Shown piece after piece: positions 11,713-23,344 of a stretch of DNA of 64,000 bases (its first letter is position 1; the number at the start of each line of letters is the position of its first letter). A program made the position numbers and the translations under genes. Source of the DNA: Acanthornis magna (Eukaryota; Chordata; Aves; Passeriformes; Acanthizidae); assembly GCA_036785705.1 (NCBI GenBank), contig JAWUZG010000084.1, positions 7,499,001 to 7,563,000 on the forward strand, in the 5' to 3' direction. The notes under the pieces were generated by a model that was given only the letters and a program-made list of their open reading frames with translations, was not told where the DNA came from and made no database searches.

Positions 11713-14260
11713 AGTCTCCTTATCTTCTTCCATATTACTGGCACACCTTTACCTTAGGTCTTGATTTCCGTGGAGCTCTTTAGGTCAAGCTCTATCTCAT
11801 TGATGTGCCCGGGCTTAAATTGATTCAGAGAGAAACTGACTGTTCTTCTAAAGAGGTGGTCATTTTTCTTAAGCGGCTTCTATTTTTAGATAAAACTCCT
11901 TGAGGTAGCAGGCAGCCTTGGTGCCTGGCTGGCAGGAGTTCCAGTGTGCTTTGTGACAAACCCCTTTGGGGTCACAAAAACCCACAGCACGTGGCAGCTG
12001 GAATTGTACCCAGGGATACCACACCACTTCCATCAGCAGGTTGGTGTTGGGAAAAACATCAGATTTTTTTCATTCTAGAACTGAAGAAAGAAGTAACAGG
12101 TTTCGCTCTTATTTAAGTTTTCAGTTGGGTAGGTCCTAATAATGTTGCCTGTCTTCCTGAAAATCTTAGAAGTGCGTGTCTTTTGTTTCCAATGGAGACT
12201 TTGTTGTTTGAATGAAAAATTTAGGTCGGTTGTTTTAAATACTCTGTGTGTAATTACAAGATTGGTTTAACTGTATGGGCAGACTTTTTTAGCATCTTTT
12301 GGGGAACTTGTGTGCCCAGCTTCCGGAATCCCAAGCAAGCCCTCTGCCAGGTGTGGGCTCAACAGAAAAAGCATTACAATCTATTTCTTCCCTTCCTCTC
12401 TATTCTGGGTTCTCCCTTTCTTTCCTGTAAGTGTTGTTGGGTGTGGAAAGTGCTTGGTTGACTGTAATATAGATACAGATGATGAGAAAGGGAGTCATCC
12501 TAGTCACAAAAAATATTTTATAGTACAAAACAGAGACCTAAGTCTCCTTGCACATGGTCCCATGGTAGGAAATGAGAGGGATGTTTGGTTCTCAAAGGCC
12601 AATGCATTTAAAATTGAGAGACTGATGGACTCATAGCTTATGGCAGGTATAATTTGCTTTTCTTTTTCTGAAAGCTAATAATTTCTCTGGTGTCAGGGAG
12701 GCCTAAACACCTGGATTCACAATTATGCTTCAGAAATGCAATATTTTGTCCCTTGGCCAAAACCCAGAGGACTTGACTGGGGGCTAAGGAGTAACACCCA
12801 CTCAAGGCCACCTCTTCAATAGATGTCAACAGCAACATTTCATGTCCAAAACCTTTGCTACTGGCCATTGGCAGGGAAAGGACTCCTACCTCTACTCTGA
12901 GCAATAGCCCCCTTTTTTAAAATTACTTATTAAATTAGCCTAAATAAAGAAGCATCAAAGAAAAGTCAGTTGAGTGAACACTAATGCTGGTGACAGATTT
13001 GTGTCAGTAGCTGACCTTGTGAGACGGAGTCATAGCTCAAAATGCCTGTATGATACCAATGAGTTTGAGCTGTTTTGTTGGGCAGTGCCATCACTTGATT
13101 ATTCTGTGAGAAATTTCAGAAATACAGTTGCTTTATGAGCCCGACTTCTATGATGATAAATTTCCAAAAGCAAAAATGTGAATTTAAATTATTCGTATTC
13201 ATGTGAGCGTGGTAGAGATTTTTGGAATTGCTGCGGCAAGTTATGGATGATGCATGAAATGAAAAAATCCCTGCCCAGTGCACAAGGAATACAAAAAGGG
13301 TTCTGCAGCCAGCACTGTGCTGCACTGTGGTACAGGTTGTGTGCTCTCTGGGGAGAGGGGTTTGTATTTTTTGAAAAGCACCCAGCCTTCAGCACATGCA
13401 CAAAAGGAAACAAAAGACATAATGAAAGAAAAAAAGAGAAATACCCCTTGTCACACAGGAGCACCTACAGTGTAAGACTGGTGCCTTGTATTCCTACATT
13501 TGGCTTTCCAGCACGCCAGAGCTGCCAAGTTCTGCATGTGTGGGGCAGATTCTCCTTGCCTGAGGTCAGCTGTTCATAAATATATATCTTTGTGTTGCAA
13601 AAAGAATGGGGCAAAACCTCTCCCAAGTCTGTTTCGTGTATCTCTCCCTTGCCTGAGAATGGCACAAGACAAATAGATGAGAAAGGTCTTGTCTGGGGTA
13701 ACAGGATCACATCCACAGTGCCCCACATGAAAGAGTGTCTCATTTGCTGCTGTCTGAAGCTGATCATGTAAAACAGTGCGTATCCAAAAAAACCTGAAAA
13801 ATACCTGCAGATAATTTTTTCTAAATTTAATTCTAGCATTAGGATTTGCCTCGTCTTCTAGCCCACAAGAAAGTAGAGTGATTGTTTTTTTCTGGGACTG
13901 CACTCAGCATTACTGTCTTCCAGATCTGAATCTTCTGTCACTTATTTAAGTAATTGAATTCTAAGTTAAACAGATGGTATCTGCAAACACTGAATGTGAT
14001 CTGACTTTATCTTCCATATTTAACGTATTCTCTAATTATCTAATGAACTCTTACACGTGTGCATGTATTCTTACCTGAATATTAGTAAGTATAATATATC
14101 CTTAAATAATTCCAATGTGCTAAAGCATTTTCTGAAGTTCTTTAAGATCTGCTTCATTGTGCAAATTTGATAATTTTTACACAATTTTAAGACATCGGTG
14201 TCTTCTGTTTCAGACAGACCCTGTATAGGCCTTCCTATCCCACAACTTCACGTCTTACTG
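11713..14260. other. Noncoding unique sequence
   Basis: No gene or repeat family is recognised. Overlapping frames on both strands between 13116 and 13903 (up to 133 codons) contradict each other and contain no recognisable domain, so they are treated as chance frames. Confidence 0.45.
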
Positions 14261-14261
14261 T

Positions 14262-14340
14262 GCTGTATAGGGATAGTGGGACTAGATGATCAGTTTAGGC
14301 CCCTACTGACTGGAACTGTTCTATTCTGTCCTATTTTAGT
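14262..14340 (+). mobile_element. Diverged CR1 LINE 3' tail
   Basis: GGGATAGTGGGACTAGATGA followed by 'tttaggcccctactgactgg' and a tail of TTCTATTCTGTCCTATTTTA is a diverged CR1 3' end in plus orientation. CR1 3' ends usually read 'gactagatgatctt...gtcccttccaac...attctatgattctatg'. The tail differs from the standard 8-bp repeat and may reflect mutation or a divergent CR1 subfamily. Upstream CR1 sequence is not recognisable. Confidence 0.65.
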
Positions 14341-14344
14341 GTGT

Positions 14345-15440
14345 GGCCACCATGACATCAAATAACATTTAGATTTTGCTTTTAGTGCTGGGTAATTGGT
14401 ACAAGTGATGTGTGTGGTGTTTGCTCTCTGTTCCTGAACTTCAATGTGTGTTTTCAGAACGTGCTAATTCATTTCTAATCTTGCAATGCAGTTTGTTGAA
14501 AGCTTCCTGCTGTGTAAATAGATTAAGACATCTGACCAAAACCTCTGTTTTATCTTAACCTTTGCCTTCTCTCTACCTTTGCTTTCCAGTATTCTGTTTA
14601 TTAAAATACTTTTGAGGGGTTTTTTCCCTCCCTCTCATATACTGTGCCTAGGATGACTCATTTAGGAAGGGTCACTGCCTTCTCACCACTCACACCCCTT
14701 TGCTGAACACAAGCAGATGTTTCCACACTTAGTGCAAACAGACCTGGTCATTTCTCACCAAAGAACGAAAAGAATTAACAGACCTCTTTTGTGTTTTGAT
14801 GGGCATTAATGGAGGCATCATTCTACTCTTAAAACCCCAGGCTTCTCCATATCTTGAGCTAGAGAGCTACCATTGAGGTTCTAATGAATAGAAAAAACCA
14901 CAGTAAGAGTTAGAAACCCAAGAGTGTAGTCAGGCTGAAGTCTATAAGCAGTGAGCAGCAGCAAGCAGCTACCCATGTATTACATTTATAATTGATTGCA
15001 CATTATTCTTTTACTGCTTCCTAACGTTTTCTTTTAGAAAAAAAAAAACCCTGACTTTACTAATTCTGCAAATGTTCAGGCCCTTTCTCACAACTTTGCT
15101 TTGACCTGTCTTTTACATCACAATGTTCTGTCTGTCTTAGTCCATCTGCTCAAGCTTCCTATCTCTGTGGATCAAGTGCACTTCTCTGATTAATGATGCT
15201 GTCTGGCAACTGGTTTTATAGCCAGTTCTGGCACAGCAGGTAGTAATGTGGTTCTATTAGCCCATGTAAAAGGTTTCTGAAGATGCTACAACAAGGGAGC
15301 CAGACCACTAGGTCAAAAGCAGCACCTCATCCCTATAGCACCATGATCTACCAAGTCTGCCAGCTTCAGACAGCTTCCTTCCATTCACTGAAGACTCATG
15401 GCTGATGTTTTTCTGTTGGCATTTCAGGGTGAGGTTTCCT
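14345..15440. other. Noncoding unique sequence
   Basis: No gene or repeat is recognised. The region is AT-rich with scattered T and A runs and does not contain convincing splice pairs or open frames. Confidence 0.45.
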
Positions 15441-15479
15441 ATCAGTGTCTGTTAAGTCACATTTCCTTGAAAATCAGCC

Positions 15480-16080
15480 TGCTGGGTATGGATGTATCAT
15501 GGGCAGAGAGACTTGCTTGAGATCCTTGGGGCTGAAAGTACTGGGGAAGGTGCTTCAGGTGGTGGCACCAAGCACATCTCTGGTGTCAGCAGTGTGGGCT
15601 GCTGCAGTGCTGTGCCACACCTATGGAATGGTCTGCTCAGCCTGGCTCCAGTGCAGAGACTTTTGCAGCTGCCATGTGTTTGGAGAGGTGGGCACCAGCT
15701 CTGATGGCACCCTCCGTGTTTTCTCTGCCGTGGCCAGGTCCTACCAGCTGTGCCCAGATGTGAACTATTCAACTGGGCTAATTTGCTTCATGTTTGCTCA
15801 TGGTCTGTCATGTTACTACTGCTCAAGTGGCATCAGGCAGGACTCTGTCGCGTGGCACAGCCAGCGTGTGTTGGCTCTGTGGCTGCTGCCTTCCTTCTCA
15901 TCCCTGTAAAAGCTCTCTTTCCTCTCCTTGGCACCTTCCAGAGGGTGGGCCCAGGACTCTTCTGGCAAAGCAGCCACGCCACAGCAGCATCAGGCGCTGC
16001 CCCAGCACACCCAGTGGTGCTGTGGAGTGCTGTGCTTACATGGGTGTCCCAAATAAATGTGTCCCTATATTCATTAGTGT
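15480..16080 (+). other. GC-richer block ending near a polyadenylation-like signal
   Basis: GC content is clearly higher than in the flanks. Two overlapping plus-strand frames (15445-15909 and 15750-16244) and one minus-strand frame (15497-15772) are open, but none has a recognisable domain. An AATAAA at 16052-16057 is followed about 20 bp later by the GT-rich stretch TTAGTGTCTGTG, a layout typical of a mammalian or avian 3' end. It could be a terminal exon of a noncoding RNA, an old processed insertion or a solo LTR of unknown family. I do not recognise the sequence. Confidence 0.3.
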
Positions 16081-16249
16081 CTGTGCCCAGTCATTGTTTC
16101 CTTAAAACCAATATCCCCTGCAGGAGTTTTGGACCCATTTTCTGTGGGAGAAAATTGCCTGTGGCTCTGCCCACCACATGTGTCTCAGCACAGTTTGCAC
16201 TGGCTGTGTTCTTAAAGCACTCAGAACCCTTGAGGGTTATTTAGGAGAG

Positions 16250-16680
16250 CAGCCATTTCATAGCAATGCAGTTTTACAGGCTGATGAAAAGTCCAGCCAT
16301 GAAATGGTTAATTAGAAAGTCTCCAATTAGAAACTGAATATATTTTGCAAAAAGTTACATTTGTTCTTCTCAGTGAGAGAAAAAAAAATAAGTAATTCAA
16401 ATCATTTTGAAGTTCCATTTCTTCATTCATTAGGAGACTTAGCCTGCAAAATCCTAATTAAAAAGAACATTTTGTGTTAATGAAAATGTTCTAATTTTTT
16501 ACCTTATGAAGTTAGTTAATTTTTTTCTATAGCATCCAGCAAAAGGAGGTCTCCTTAATGGCTTTGTTCAAGTTTATATTATTTGATTGCAAAATTTGTG
16601 AGACAAAAGAGAGCTAAACTCATTCTGTGGTGCCCTCCAGTTAACTGTTCAGTTGAAAAATGACCTTCATAACTAAGTCC
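16250..16680. promoter_or_regulatory. Homeodomain-site-rich block, possible conserved element
   Basis: This unique AT-rich stretch holds repeated ATTA-core sites: TTAATTAG at 16308, CCAATTAG at 16323, CTAATTAA at 16454 and AGTTAGTTAATTTT near 16512. It also has TTAATGAAAATG and ATTTGATTGCAAAATTTG. No repeat family explains it. Dense homeodomain cores next to CpG-poor unique DNA are common in conserved developmental enhancers. Conservation has not been measured here. Confidence 0.35.
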
Positions 16681-17127
16681 CTTGCCTTTTCATCGATATC
16701 AAGGAGTTACAACTCTAACCTACAGTTGAGGAGGTGGCTTCAGTCTGGTAAACCATCAGAAATTGCATGAGCGCCCTGTGGAGTGTAGATATTTATAGAT
16801 ATCTAAGAGGACTAGAGATAACTAAATAATTTGAATCTGGATTCTCAAACAGCCTAGGGCTTTTCTGCTGGCTTTCAAATCCAGCATCCTCTTGCATGAC
16901 TTTTAGTCACTAAAAGCAGAGGTTTATTTCTGTACCCAATAATTCCACGTCAGACACAATAATATTGCGAGTCAGAGATCACAGGAGGTGCACATAGGTT
17001 CCTACTATGGTACAACAGTGAGAAAGAAAGCACTTTTTAGATGTCTTTAAATCAACTGCACTATATATGAGGTTGTGTTAACTGTGAAACGCATTCATTT
17101 ATGCAGCCTTAAGATTCAATGCAGAGC
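16681..17127. other. Noncoding unique sequence
   Basis: No gene or repeat is recognised. A short GATATTTATAGATATC-like AT-rich patch lies near 16785-16805. Confidence 0.45.
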
Positions 17128-17180
17128 TCTCCGCTGGTGTAAATCAGGGTGACCGTGAGTCAGTCGTGCTGAGCTGAGAT
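17128..17180. repeat. Decayed amniote foldback repeat fragment
   Basis: CCGCTGGTGTAAATCAGGGT followed by GACCGTGAGTCAGTCGTGCT and GAGCTGAGATAT resembles a sauropsid palindromic repeat. In intact form this reads CTGGTGTAAATCAGGGTAAC, then 'tccattgaagtcaatgg', then the inverse arm. The left arm is nearly intact; the right arm is decayed. Confidence 0.5.
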
Positions 17181-17407
17181 ATGCTCACAGAGAGCCCGAC
17201 CATTAAGGAATTTTGTACCTTTGGTTTTGTTGCCTTCATTTTGCCACTAATCTAGCTCTGTAGGGGTGGATTTTAATATTCCAAATCTCTTCATAGGCAG
17301 AAATCGCTATAAAAATCTTTACATTTTTACAGAAATACAGATTGGGAGTGTAAAAATATTTTGGACTTGCTCCAAGGACTGGAAAAATATTTATTGGAGT
17401 ATCAGGG

Positions 17408-18180
17408 AATCACAGAAGCGCAGAGGTTGGAAGGGTCCCCTAAAGATCATACAGTCTTCCCCCCTACACAGAGCACGTCTGGTGAGAGCAGGTTTTCCAG
17501 TGGGGTTTTCACTGTCCCCAAGGACAGACACTCCACAGCACCTCTGCACCACCTGCTCCTGTGGTTTTCTCCTTGACAGTGACAAAGCTTTTCCGAATAT
17601 CCAGTCAGATTTTCCCAAGATGTAGCTTGTGTCCATAGTCCCTTGTCTCATCGCTGTGCAGTTCCAAGAAGTCTGACTCCATTTTTTCGTACCATCTTTT
17701 TAGGTTGCGGTAGAGAAATAACATCTGTTTCTCTTCTCTGAAGTGAGCAAACCCAATTGCTTCAGCTGCTCCTCACTTTATGTTTTCCCAGCTCTCCAGT
17801 CATCCTGGTGGCCTCTGCTTTGCTTGCTCCATTATGTCAGTGTCTTTATTTTTTGTGCAGGGGAGTCCAGGACTGAATACCACACTCCAGGTACAGCCTT
17901 ATCAGCACTGAGGGAGGGGAGTCATCACCTCCCTGGTCCTGCTGGCTGCATCCCTGCAGACACAGGCCAGTGCAAGGGCAGCCCTGCGGGCCACCAGCTG
18001 TGTTGGCTGCAAGGGACACTACTCACTACTCTCTGAGGGCTATCCACCAGGCCTTCAGCTAATTTTTCTGAAAAGTGCATTGATTTCTATCCCTTTGGCC
18101 CCCAGCCTGCCCTGGTATGTGGGCTTTCTCCATCCCAGCTGCAGAAGTACTTGGGTTTTGGTATTGATTCCAGTAAACTG
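17408..18180 (-). mobile_element. CR1 LINE fragment, longest copy in window
   Basis: Starting at AATCACAGAAGCGCAGAGGT, the sequence follows the reverse complement of the CR1 3' part for about 770 bp. Recognisable landmarks are 'ttggaagggtcccctaaaga' (17427), 'ggacagacactccacagcac' (17522), 'gtgtccatagtcccttgtct' (17630), 'ttcagctgctcctcacttta' (17760), 'aataccacactccaggtaca' (17876), 'catcacctccctggtcctgc' (17923) and 'tatccaccaggcc' (18041). The tail is at the left, so the element lies on the minus strand and is 5' truncated near 18180. The surviving part covers the 3' end of the second CR1 open frame and the 3' UTR. Multiple indels and stops mean it encodes nothing. Short open frames inside it are shadows. 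Confidence 0.9.
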
Positions 18181-19650
18181 TATCTTCTACCTTGAACTAA
18201 CTAAAAGTTATTGTTGGAGGTGCTTATACTAAGGAGAGGCAAAAAACCCTCTTCAGACCTTTCTGTTATTGTTAAGGATCTGCTAATATTTAAAAGTGAG
18301 CACCTTTCTGCCATACTTTCTGCTTATTATTTGCTTTTTCCTGGTACTTTAGTGATCAGCTTTCACCCAAACCACTGCTTGTAAAAATGAAGTGCTGCGC
18401 TGGCAGGCTCAGATTTTCAAACAGGCCACGCACATCTAGCTGTGGGTCAGAGCAGTACATCTACAGATCAGGCTTTGGATGCAAAGTGTCAGGAAAGCAC
18501 TGGAGACTCCTCTCCATCGACCTACGCAGGGAAAGAATTACACTATAAAACTGAGACTCATTTAAAGTAACGATCAAATCTGAGGAAATAGCAATCTGTA
18601 TGCAGACACTTCACAAGCTGAAAAAGAAGCTAAATTCATGGGTGAATTATTTGCTGCCAATTATTCTCTCAGATCTAATATTAAGTTTTAAATATTTAGT
18701 TAGATCCACTTCCAGCCTAGAATTTCAGTTTTCATTTAACATCATGAGTGACTATATATATCTATGTATATACAACATATGTTATTTCATTACACCTCCT
18801 TTGAATGCACTTGAATAATAACATGAATGACCTGCCTCCTTTTTGGGAAGGTTTTCGGACAAGATGTAAGACTTTTTTCAGTGGATTTTGGTAGTTGTCT
18901 GAGTACCTCTTTGATCTGAAAGTGACCCTGCCGTGTTGAAATGTGGGCTTGGCTAACTTCATGGCAGGACTCTTGGAGAATTACAAGATGGCTGTAAAGA
19001 TGCACTAACCCTTTTCAGGGCCTAAATTAAGCTTTAAATCAAAGCTAACTAGAATGCCACCAAAGCTTTTCCATTAAGACTGGCTTACACACCCTTGCAC
19101 TGTGATGCACAGAAAACATCATAAATTTTGAAACCAGACTGAAACCCTGAAGCTCTTGTCTTTACTTTCAAAGTTCATGAAATGCTTCTTCACTACCAGT
19201 GAGCAATCCAGTGTTTGTGTGAATTGCTTTTTGAGTGTGAAGGCAGATGCTGACCTAGAAGGCAGTTGGCACTGGATAATTATCACCAGAAACTGTATCT
19301 CAGTTCTAGTCCAGCATTTTACTTACCAGTGTGCAGGAAGTGCTATCATTTTAAGGCAAAAAAACCCTGCAGGCATTCAAGGGGTCACTTTCTGTTAGAA
19401 TAAGCTCTTCTTTGTGATTGACACACACAGAGTGTGGCACCTTGAGGACAGGCCATCACTGCCTGCTCCTTTATGTAGCAATGTAGATGTTGTTTTACCT
19501 AAAAGCAAGGACTTCTGGGGTTTGTAAACCAAATGTGTGGACAAAAATAGACTTTTTTTTCTTTAGTCTGTTTTATTATTCACTGAATGTAGTGAGTGGT
19601 GTGGAGCTTCACAAGCAATGAAGTAAGACTTCTCTCTCTCCTGAGCATAA
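18181..19650. other. Noncoding unique sequence
   Basis: No gene is recognised. The text near 18410 (CTCAGATTTTCAAACAGGCC) vaguely recalls another old amniote repeat but is too short to call. The region 18540-18790 is very AT-rich, with a short TATATATCTATGTATATA patch. Confidence 0.45.
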
Positions 19651-19653
19651 AAG

Positions 19654-19860
19654 TTCTTCACCCAGAGGGTGGCTGGGCACTGGAACAGCTCCCCAGGGCA
19701 GTGGTCACAGCAGCAGCCTGACAGAGCTCAAGAAGTGTTTGGACAATGCTCTGGGACACATGGGGTGACTCTTGAGGTGTCCTGTGCAGTGACAGGAGTT
19801 GGACTCCATGATCCTTGTGAGTCCCTTCCAGCTCTGCTTATTCTGCGGTTCTGTGATAAG
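19654..19860 (+). mobile_element. CR1 LINE 3' end, well preserved
   Basis: The segment reads 'ttcttcacccagagggtggc' followed by 'actggaacagctccccaggg' and 'gttggactccatgatccttg', and ends with TTCTGCGGTTCTGTGATAAG. This is the standard CR1 3' terminal sequence in plus orientation, about 207 bp and 5' truncated. Similarity to the general bird CR1 consensus is higher than for the other copies in the window, so it may be the youngest insertion here. The open frame running across it on the plus strand is part of the decayed reverse transcriptase end and UTR, not a gene. Confidence 0.92.
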
Positions 19861-22800
19861 ATCTGCTTAGCCATAAATGAGCACTTGAGCTGTGGGTGAG
19901 AAGGGAGGAAGGTCACAACTATTGGCAGCCTGGGGCAGTATCTGCATGTGAACTTTGGTACCAGATCACAGTGGCTTTCCAGAATGAAACTGGTCAAGGA
20001 GCTGAAAAAGAGTCAGAGTTGGTGTTTGCAGGGGAGGGGAGAGGGATTCAGCCAGGCCCCTAAGCTACATTGGGGTGGCGGGTGGGGTGGGGTGGGAGGC
20101 AGTTGGAATAGGGTACCATATCTGAGGGCAAGGGGGCCTGACTCACTCATGAAAGTGCTTATCAGTTTCTGCTCAGGCTGAGTTTTGATGCAGAATTTCC
20201 TGGAGCTCCATGCATTCTCATTCAGAAATGTGGGTGTTACAGCATCACTGTGAAATACAATGGTGAAACAGTCCATCATACTGCCAATGTTTGGCTTTAA
20301 AGCTAGGGCAGGAGAGGAAAGAATTGCTAACGCTCCAAGGAACAGCTTGTCAGCCTGAGGGCCTTGTGTGTGCCAGCTGGATTCAAGTTCAAGTCTGGAT
20401 TTGATCCACTAATGAAACTTCATCCTCCAAAAACTACTGGCTGAAGGTGGCAGACCTCTGGAGACCTGCAGGGTTGATTGGAAAGTTGACTCTCTCTTAA
20501 CCATATGCTCATGTGTATGTCAGTTATGAAAATGAGTCAGATTTTCAAGTTTTCAATTAAAAAAAAAATCATTTGGAAAAGCACTGGCAAAATAGCTGCA
20601 ATTTTCCCTCCCCATTGCCATCCCCTTAGTGTAATGGAAATAGTTCTGTTGATTTGAATGGGCTCTAGGGTTTTAATCCTGTCTTGGCTTTGCCAAGGCC
20701 AATGTGTTGCCCCCTGTGGCTCCTGCATTTAGTGAAATGTTTAAGAGTGGAAGAATGTGACATTTTAAGAAAAAAAAAGCTGATGGACTCTATGAATTTT
20801 CTGAAAAGTCTGGGGTCAGTTCCTATGCGATGACAGTTCTGGGCTGAAGCAGACATAATACTTTTGCTTTCCAGCTGGGGGGAAAGAAGGATTTCCATTG
20901 AAGAGACATAGTTCAAAATCCATTACTCTGTCCCTAACGTAATACAGAAGTGTGTCTCAGCAGCAAGCTGGTTTCTGAGCTAGGGAATAGAGGAAGAGTT
21001 TTCCCCTGGAACTCAAAGGGCAGTGAGAACATGCATTAGGTAGCCTCCAGAATATCCCTTCTAGAGCAGACTTGCAAATAGATGCCCCTTTTCCACCCTC
21101 AGTTCTCCACTCTTTGCTCATATAAATATTTAAGTAATTTTTTTTTTTTTTTGAGCTCTGGGAAACCTCTATCAATTGCCTTTATCAGAATCTGTTCTAT
21201 TAGCTGAGAAACTTTCTGCCATTATAACAGCTTTTCACCACTTTCTATTTCATTAGCATTCATTTTCTTTAGACATATGACAGACTACCCACTGGAAATG
21301 TAGGCATCTGGGAACATAAAGCTAAAAGCTGGGGTTTGCTTCAGTGCTTGCCAGCCCACAGAATTTTATTACCTAACCTACCTTTGCCTAAATCACAGAA
21401 AAATGACAAACCTTTTGATGCATGTAAAAAAACCCCTGAAACAGAGTTAAACTGCAAGCTTGACTGATGCAAACTGACATAAAGCATCACAATGGCGCAC
21501 ATCAGAGACAGATGTTTTCTCCAACTCCAGTTTAGTTGCATTTTTGCAGAGTGCACTACTGATTGGTTAAACGTAGCTCTTGTAGAAAGATCTGGGTCTG
21601 GAGTTCAAGCCAAATCTCCATGAGTAATCGGCACGCTGATGGCATTATCCTCACAGGTGGAAATGGGGAATGCAAATTTTAGGAGCAGCACATCTGTTCT
21701 TTCGGCTAATCGGATATGAGTTCTACAGGAATGACCACATTAGCAACCTCGGTGTCATAACTGGAGGGACACAAATCAACAGGGCTGTGTGTGCTACTGT
21801 TGGAAATCTGAGCTGCAGATTCACACAGACCTGGCTGATGCTCATGGAAAGTCTGTTACAAGGTCGTGGCGCCAAAAAGTTTTCCAGATGAAGGGCTGTG
21901 GTGGAAGGCAGTCCTGATTTCACTGTCAGATAATGTAAAAAAAAAAAAATAACTTTGGTGTGGTTTTAGTAGAAAGTGGTCCAAGCAAGAGTGAGATACA
22001 TTCCTATAGCTGAGTGACTCAAGTGGCTCTTGCTTCCTGTGCAAGAAATCCCCATGAAAGGAAGTGAAGTCACTACGTTACTAGTTGATTTTTGGGAGAG
22101 AATCACATAACTCCTTTTGTTCATGTTGTTTGATAAAAAAACCCAGCAGTTTGGGGAATTTTTGTGTTAATGTCTTGTTGCCTAAGTAGGCAAGGGACAA
22201 GAGGAAACACACAGAGTGGCTGACCCCAAATCACTGTCGGTAAGGTTGAGATTTCAAGCTTGCTGGCTAGATGGATGAACTGGCCTGTCGCCTTGCTGCT
22301 CCATTAGTAGAGGTATATGGACATCCCTTGTGGTCAGTTGTCAGCTCTTTTGGTTTTCTTTCTCTTGAAAAAGCCCAGACTGGAATCAAAGTAAAAGTTG
22401 CACAGTCTCATATTAACGTTAAGTCTTCTGTTCTGTGACACGTTACAGGCTGTCAAGAGGGTGTCATTTGTCAGCTGTGCACGCTGGACATTCCCTCTCA
22501 TACATGGGTGGAAATTGCATAGCCTGAATGCAAACACTTCAGAAACCCTCTGAGATGTCAGTCTTAGATGTGTTTTGCTTTGAACACCTTGCTCTGCTGA
22601 AGTACAGGGACATTCTAAGTGCATTGTCTGGTATCGGTATCAGCCCCTTAGGACAGCAACCCGCCACCCCACCCTGTATCTAAAACAAGCCTAGTTATTA
22701 ACCCAAAAGCTGGCAATTTGTCAATGGTTTAATACCCCTGGAGTGATGTCCCAGACACTTCTTTAGCATGTGCTATTTTTGATAGTATGAACTTCTTATA

Positions 22801-23340
22801 ATTTAAACCCGGTTTTATTTACCCAACAAATTTTTTATCTGTTCATCAGAACTTCAAACATGATATTTTCACAAAGACACACATGCACAGAACTCTCTGA
22901 TGGTACATTGCATAGAGTGTTTTAATTTTCCATTTGTTTGCATGTTCTTCTGTCCATAGCTTTGTTGTTGTCCTACATGACCCATTCAGGTGGTTTATTC
23001 TTGTTCACAAAGGGAAGAGTAGATCCTGTGAGCAACTCTTCAGCATTCCATAGGAGGACACTACCTGCCTCTTTTATCCAGCTCCATCCATGACTGTCCA
23101 GCCTCTCTTGCAGAAAGTTCTCAGCTTTTTTAAACCCTGTGAATAGTAATGGATGTGTTAGCTGGCATTATACTCATCTTTCTGGTGGAAATCTAAGCCC
23201 ATTTCCTGTTTAGTTTTGCATGGTCTACTAAAAGGAAAAGTATCCTTAAGTTCTTTTTTCTTAATTGCATCCTTCAGCTAGCCAGCATTTTATTCTGCAG
23301 ATGCTCAAACTGTCATTTGTTGTATGCAAATGCATCAGTA
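19861..23340. other. Noncoding unique sequence with a G-rich motif
   Basis: No gene is recognised. Notable items are a G-quadruplex-like run at 20072-20099 (listed separately), a T15-class run near 21139-21153 and an A run near 21938. Text at about 20640-20690 weakly resembles an old amniote repeat. Open frames are under 100 codons and carry no known domain. Confidence 0.45.
20072..20099 (+). other. G-quadruplex-like motif
   Basis: Plus-strand G runs of 4, 2, 3, 4, 4, 3 and 2 bases are separated by single T or short TGGC-type spacers (GGGGTGGCGGGTGGGG then TGGGGTGGGAGG). This fits the common four-run pattern with short loops. No gene or promoter context is visible, so a role is unknown. Confidence 0.6.
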
Positions 23341-23344
23341 TCTT

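Noticed and set aside
15445..16244. Two overlapping plus-strand open frames of 154 and 164 codons, the longest in the window
   Set aside because: They overlap in different frames, contain no recognisable domain, and the same DNA is also open on the minus strand. GC-richer DNA with few stop codons explains them.
20610..20735. Possible MIR-like or foldback remnant ('gatttgaatgggctctaggg' and following text)
   Set aside because: The match is short, out of order relative to known elements and not better than chance.
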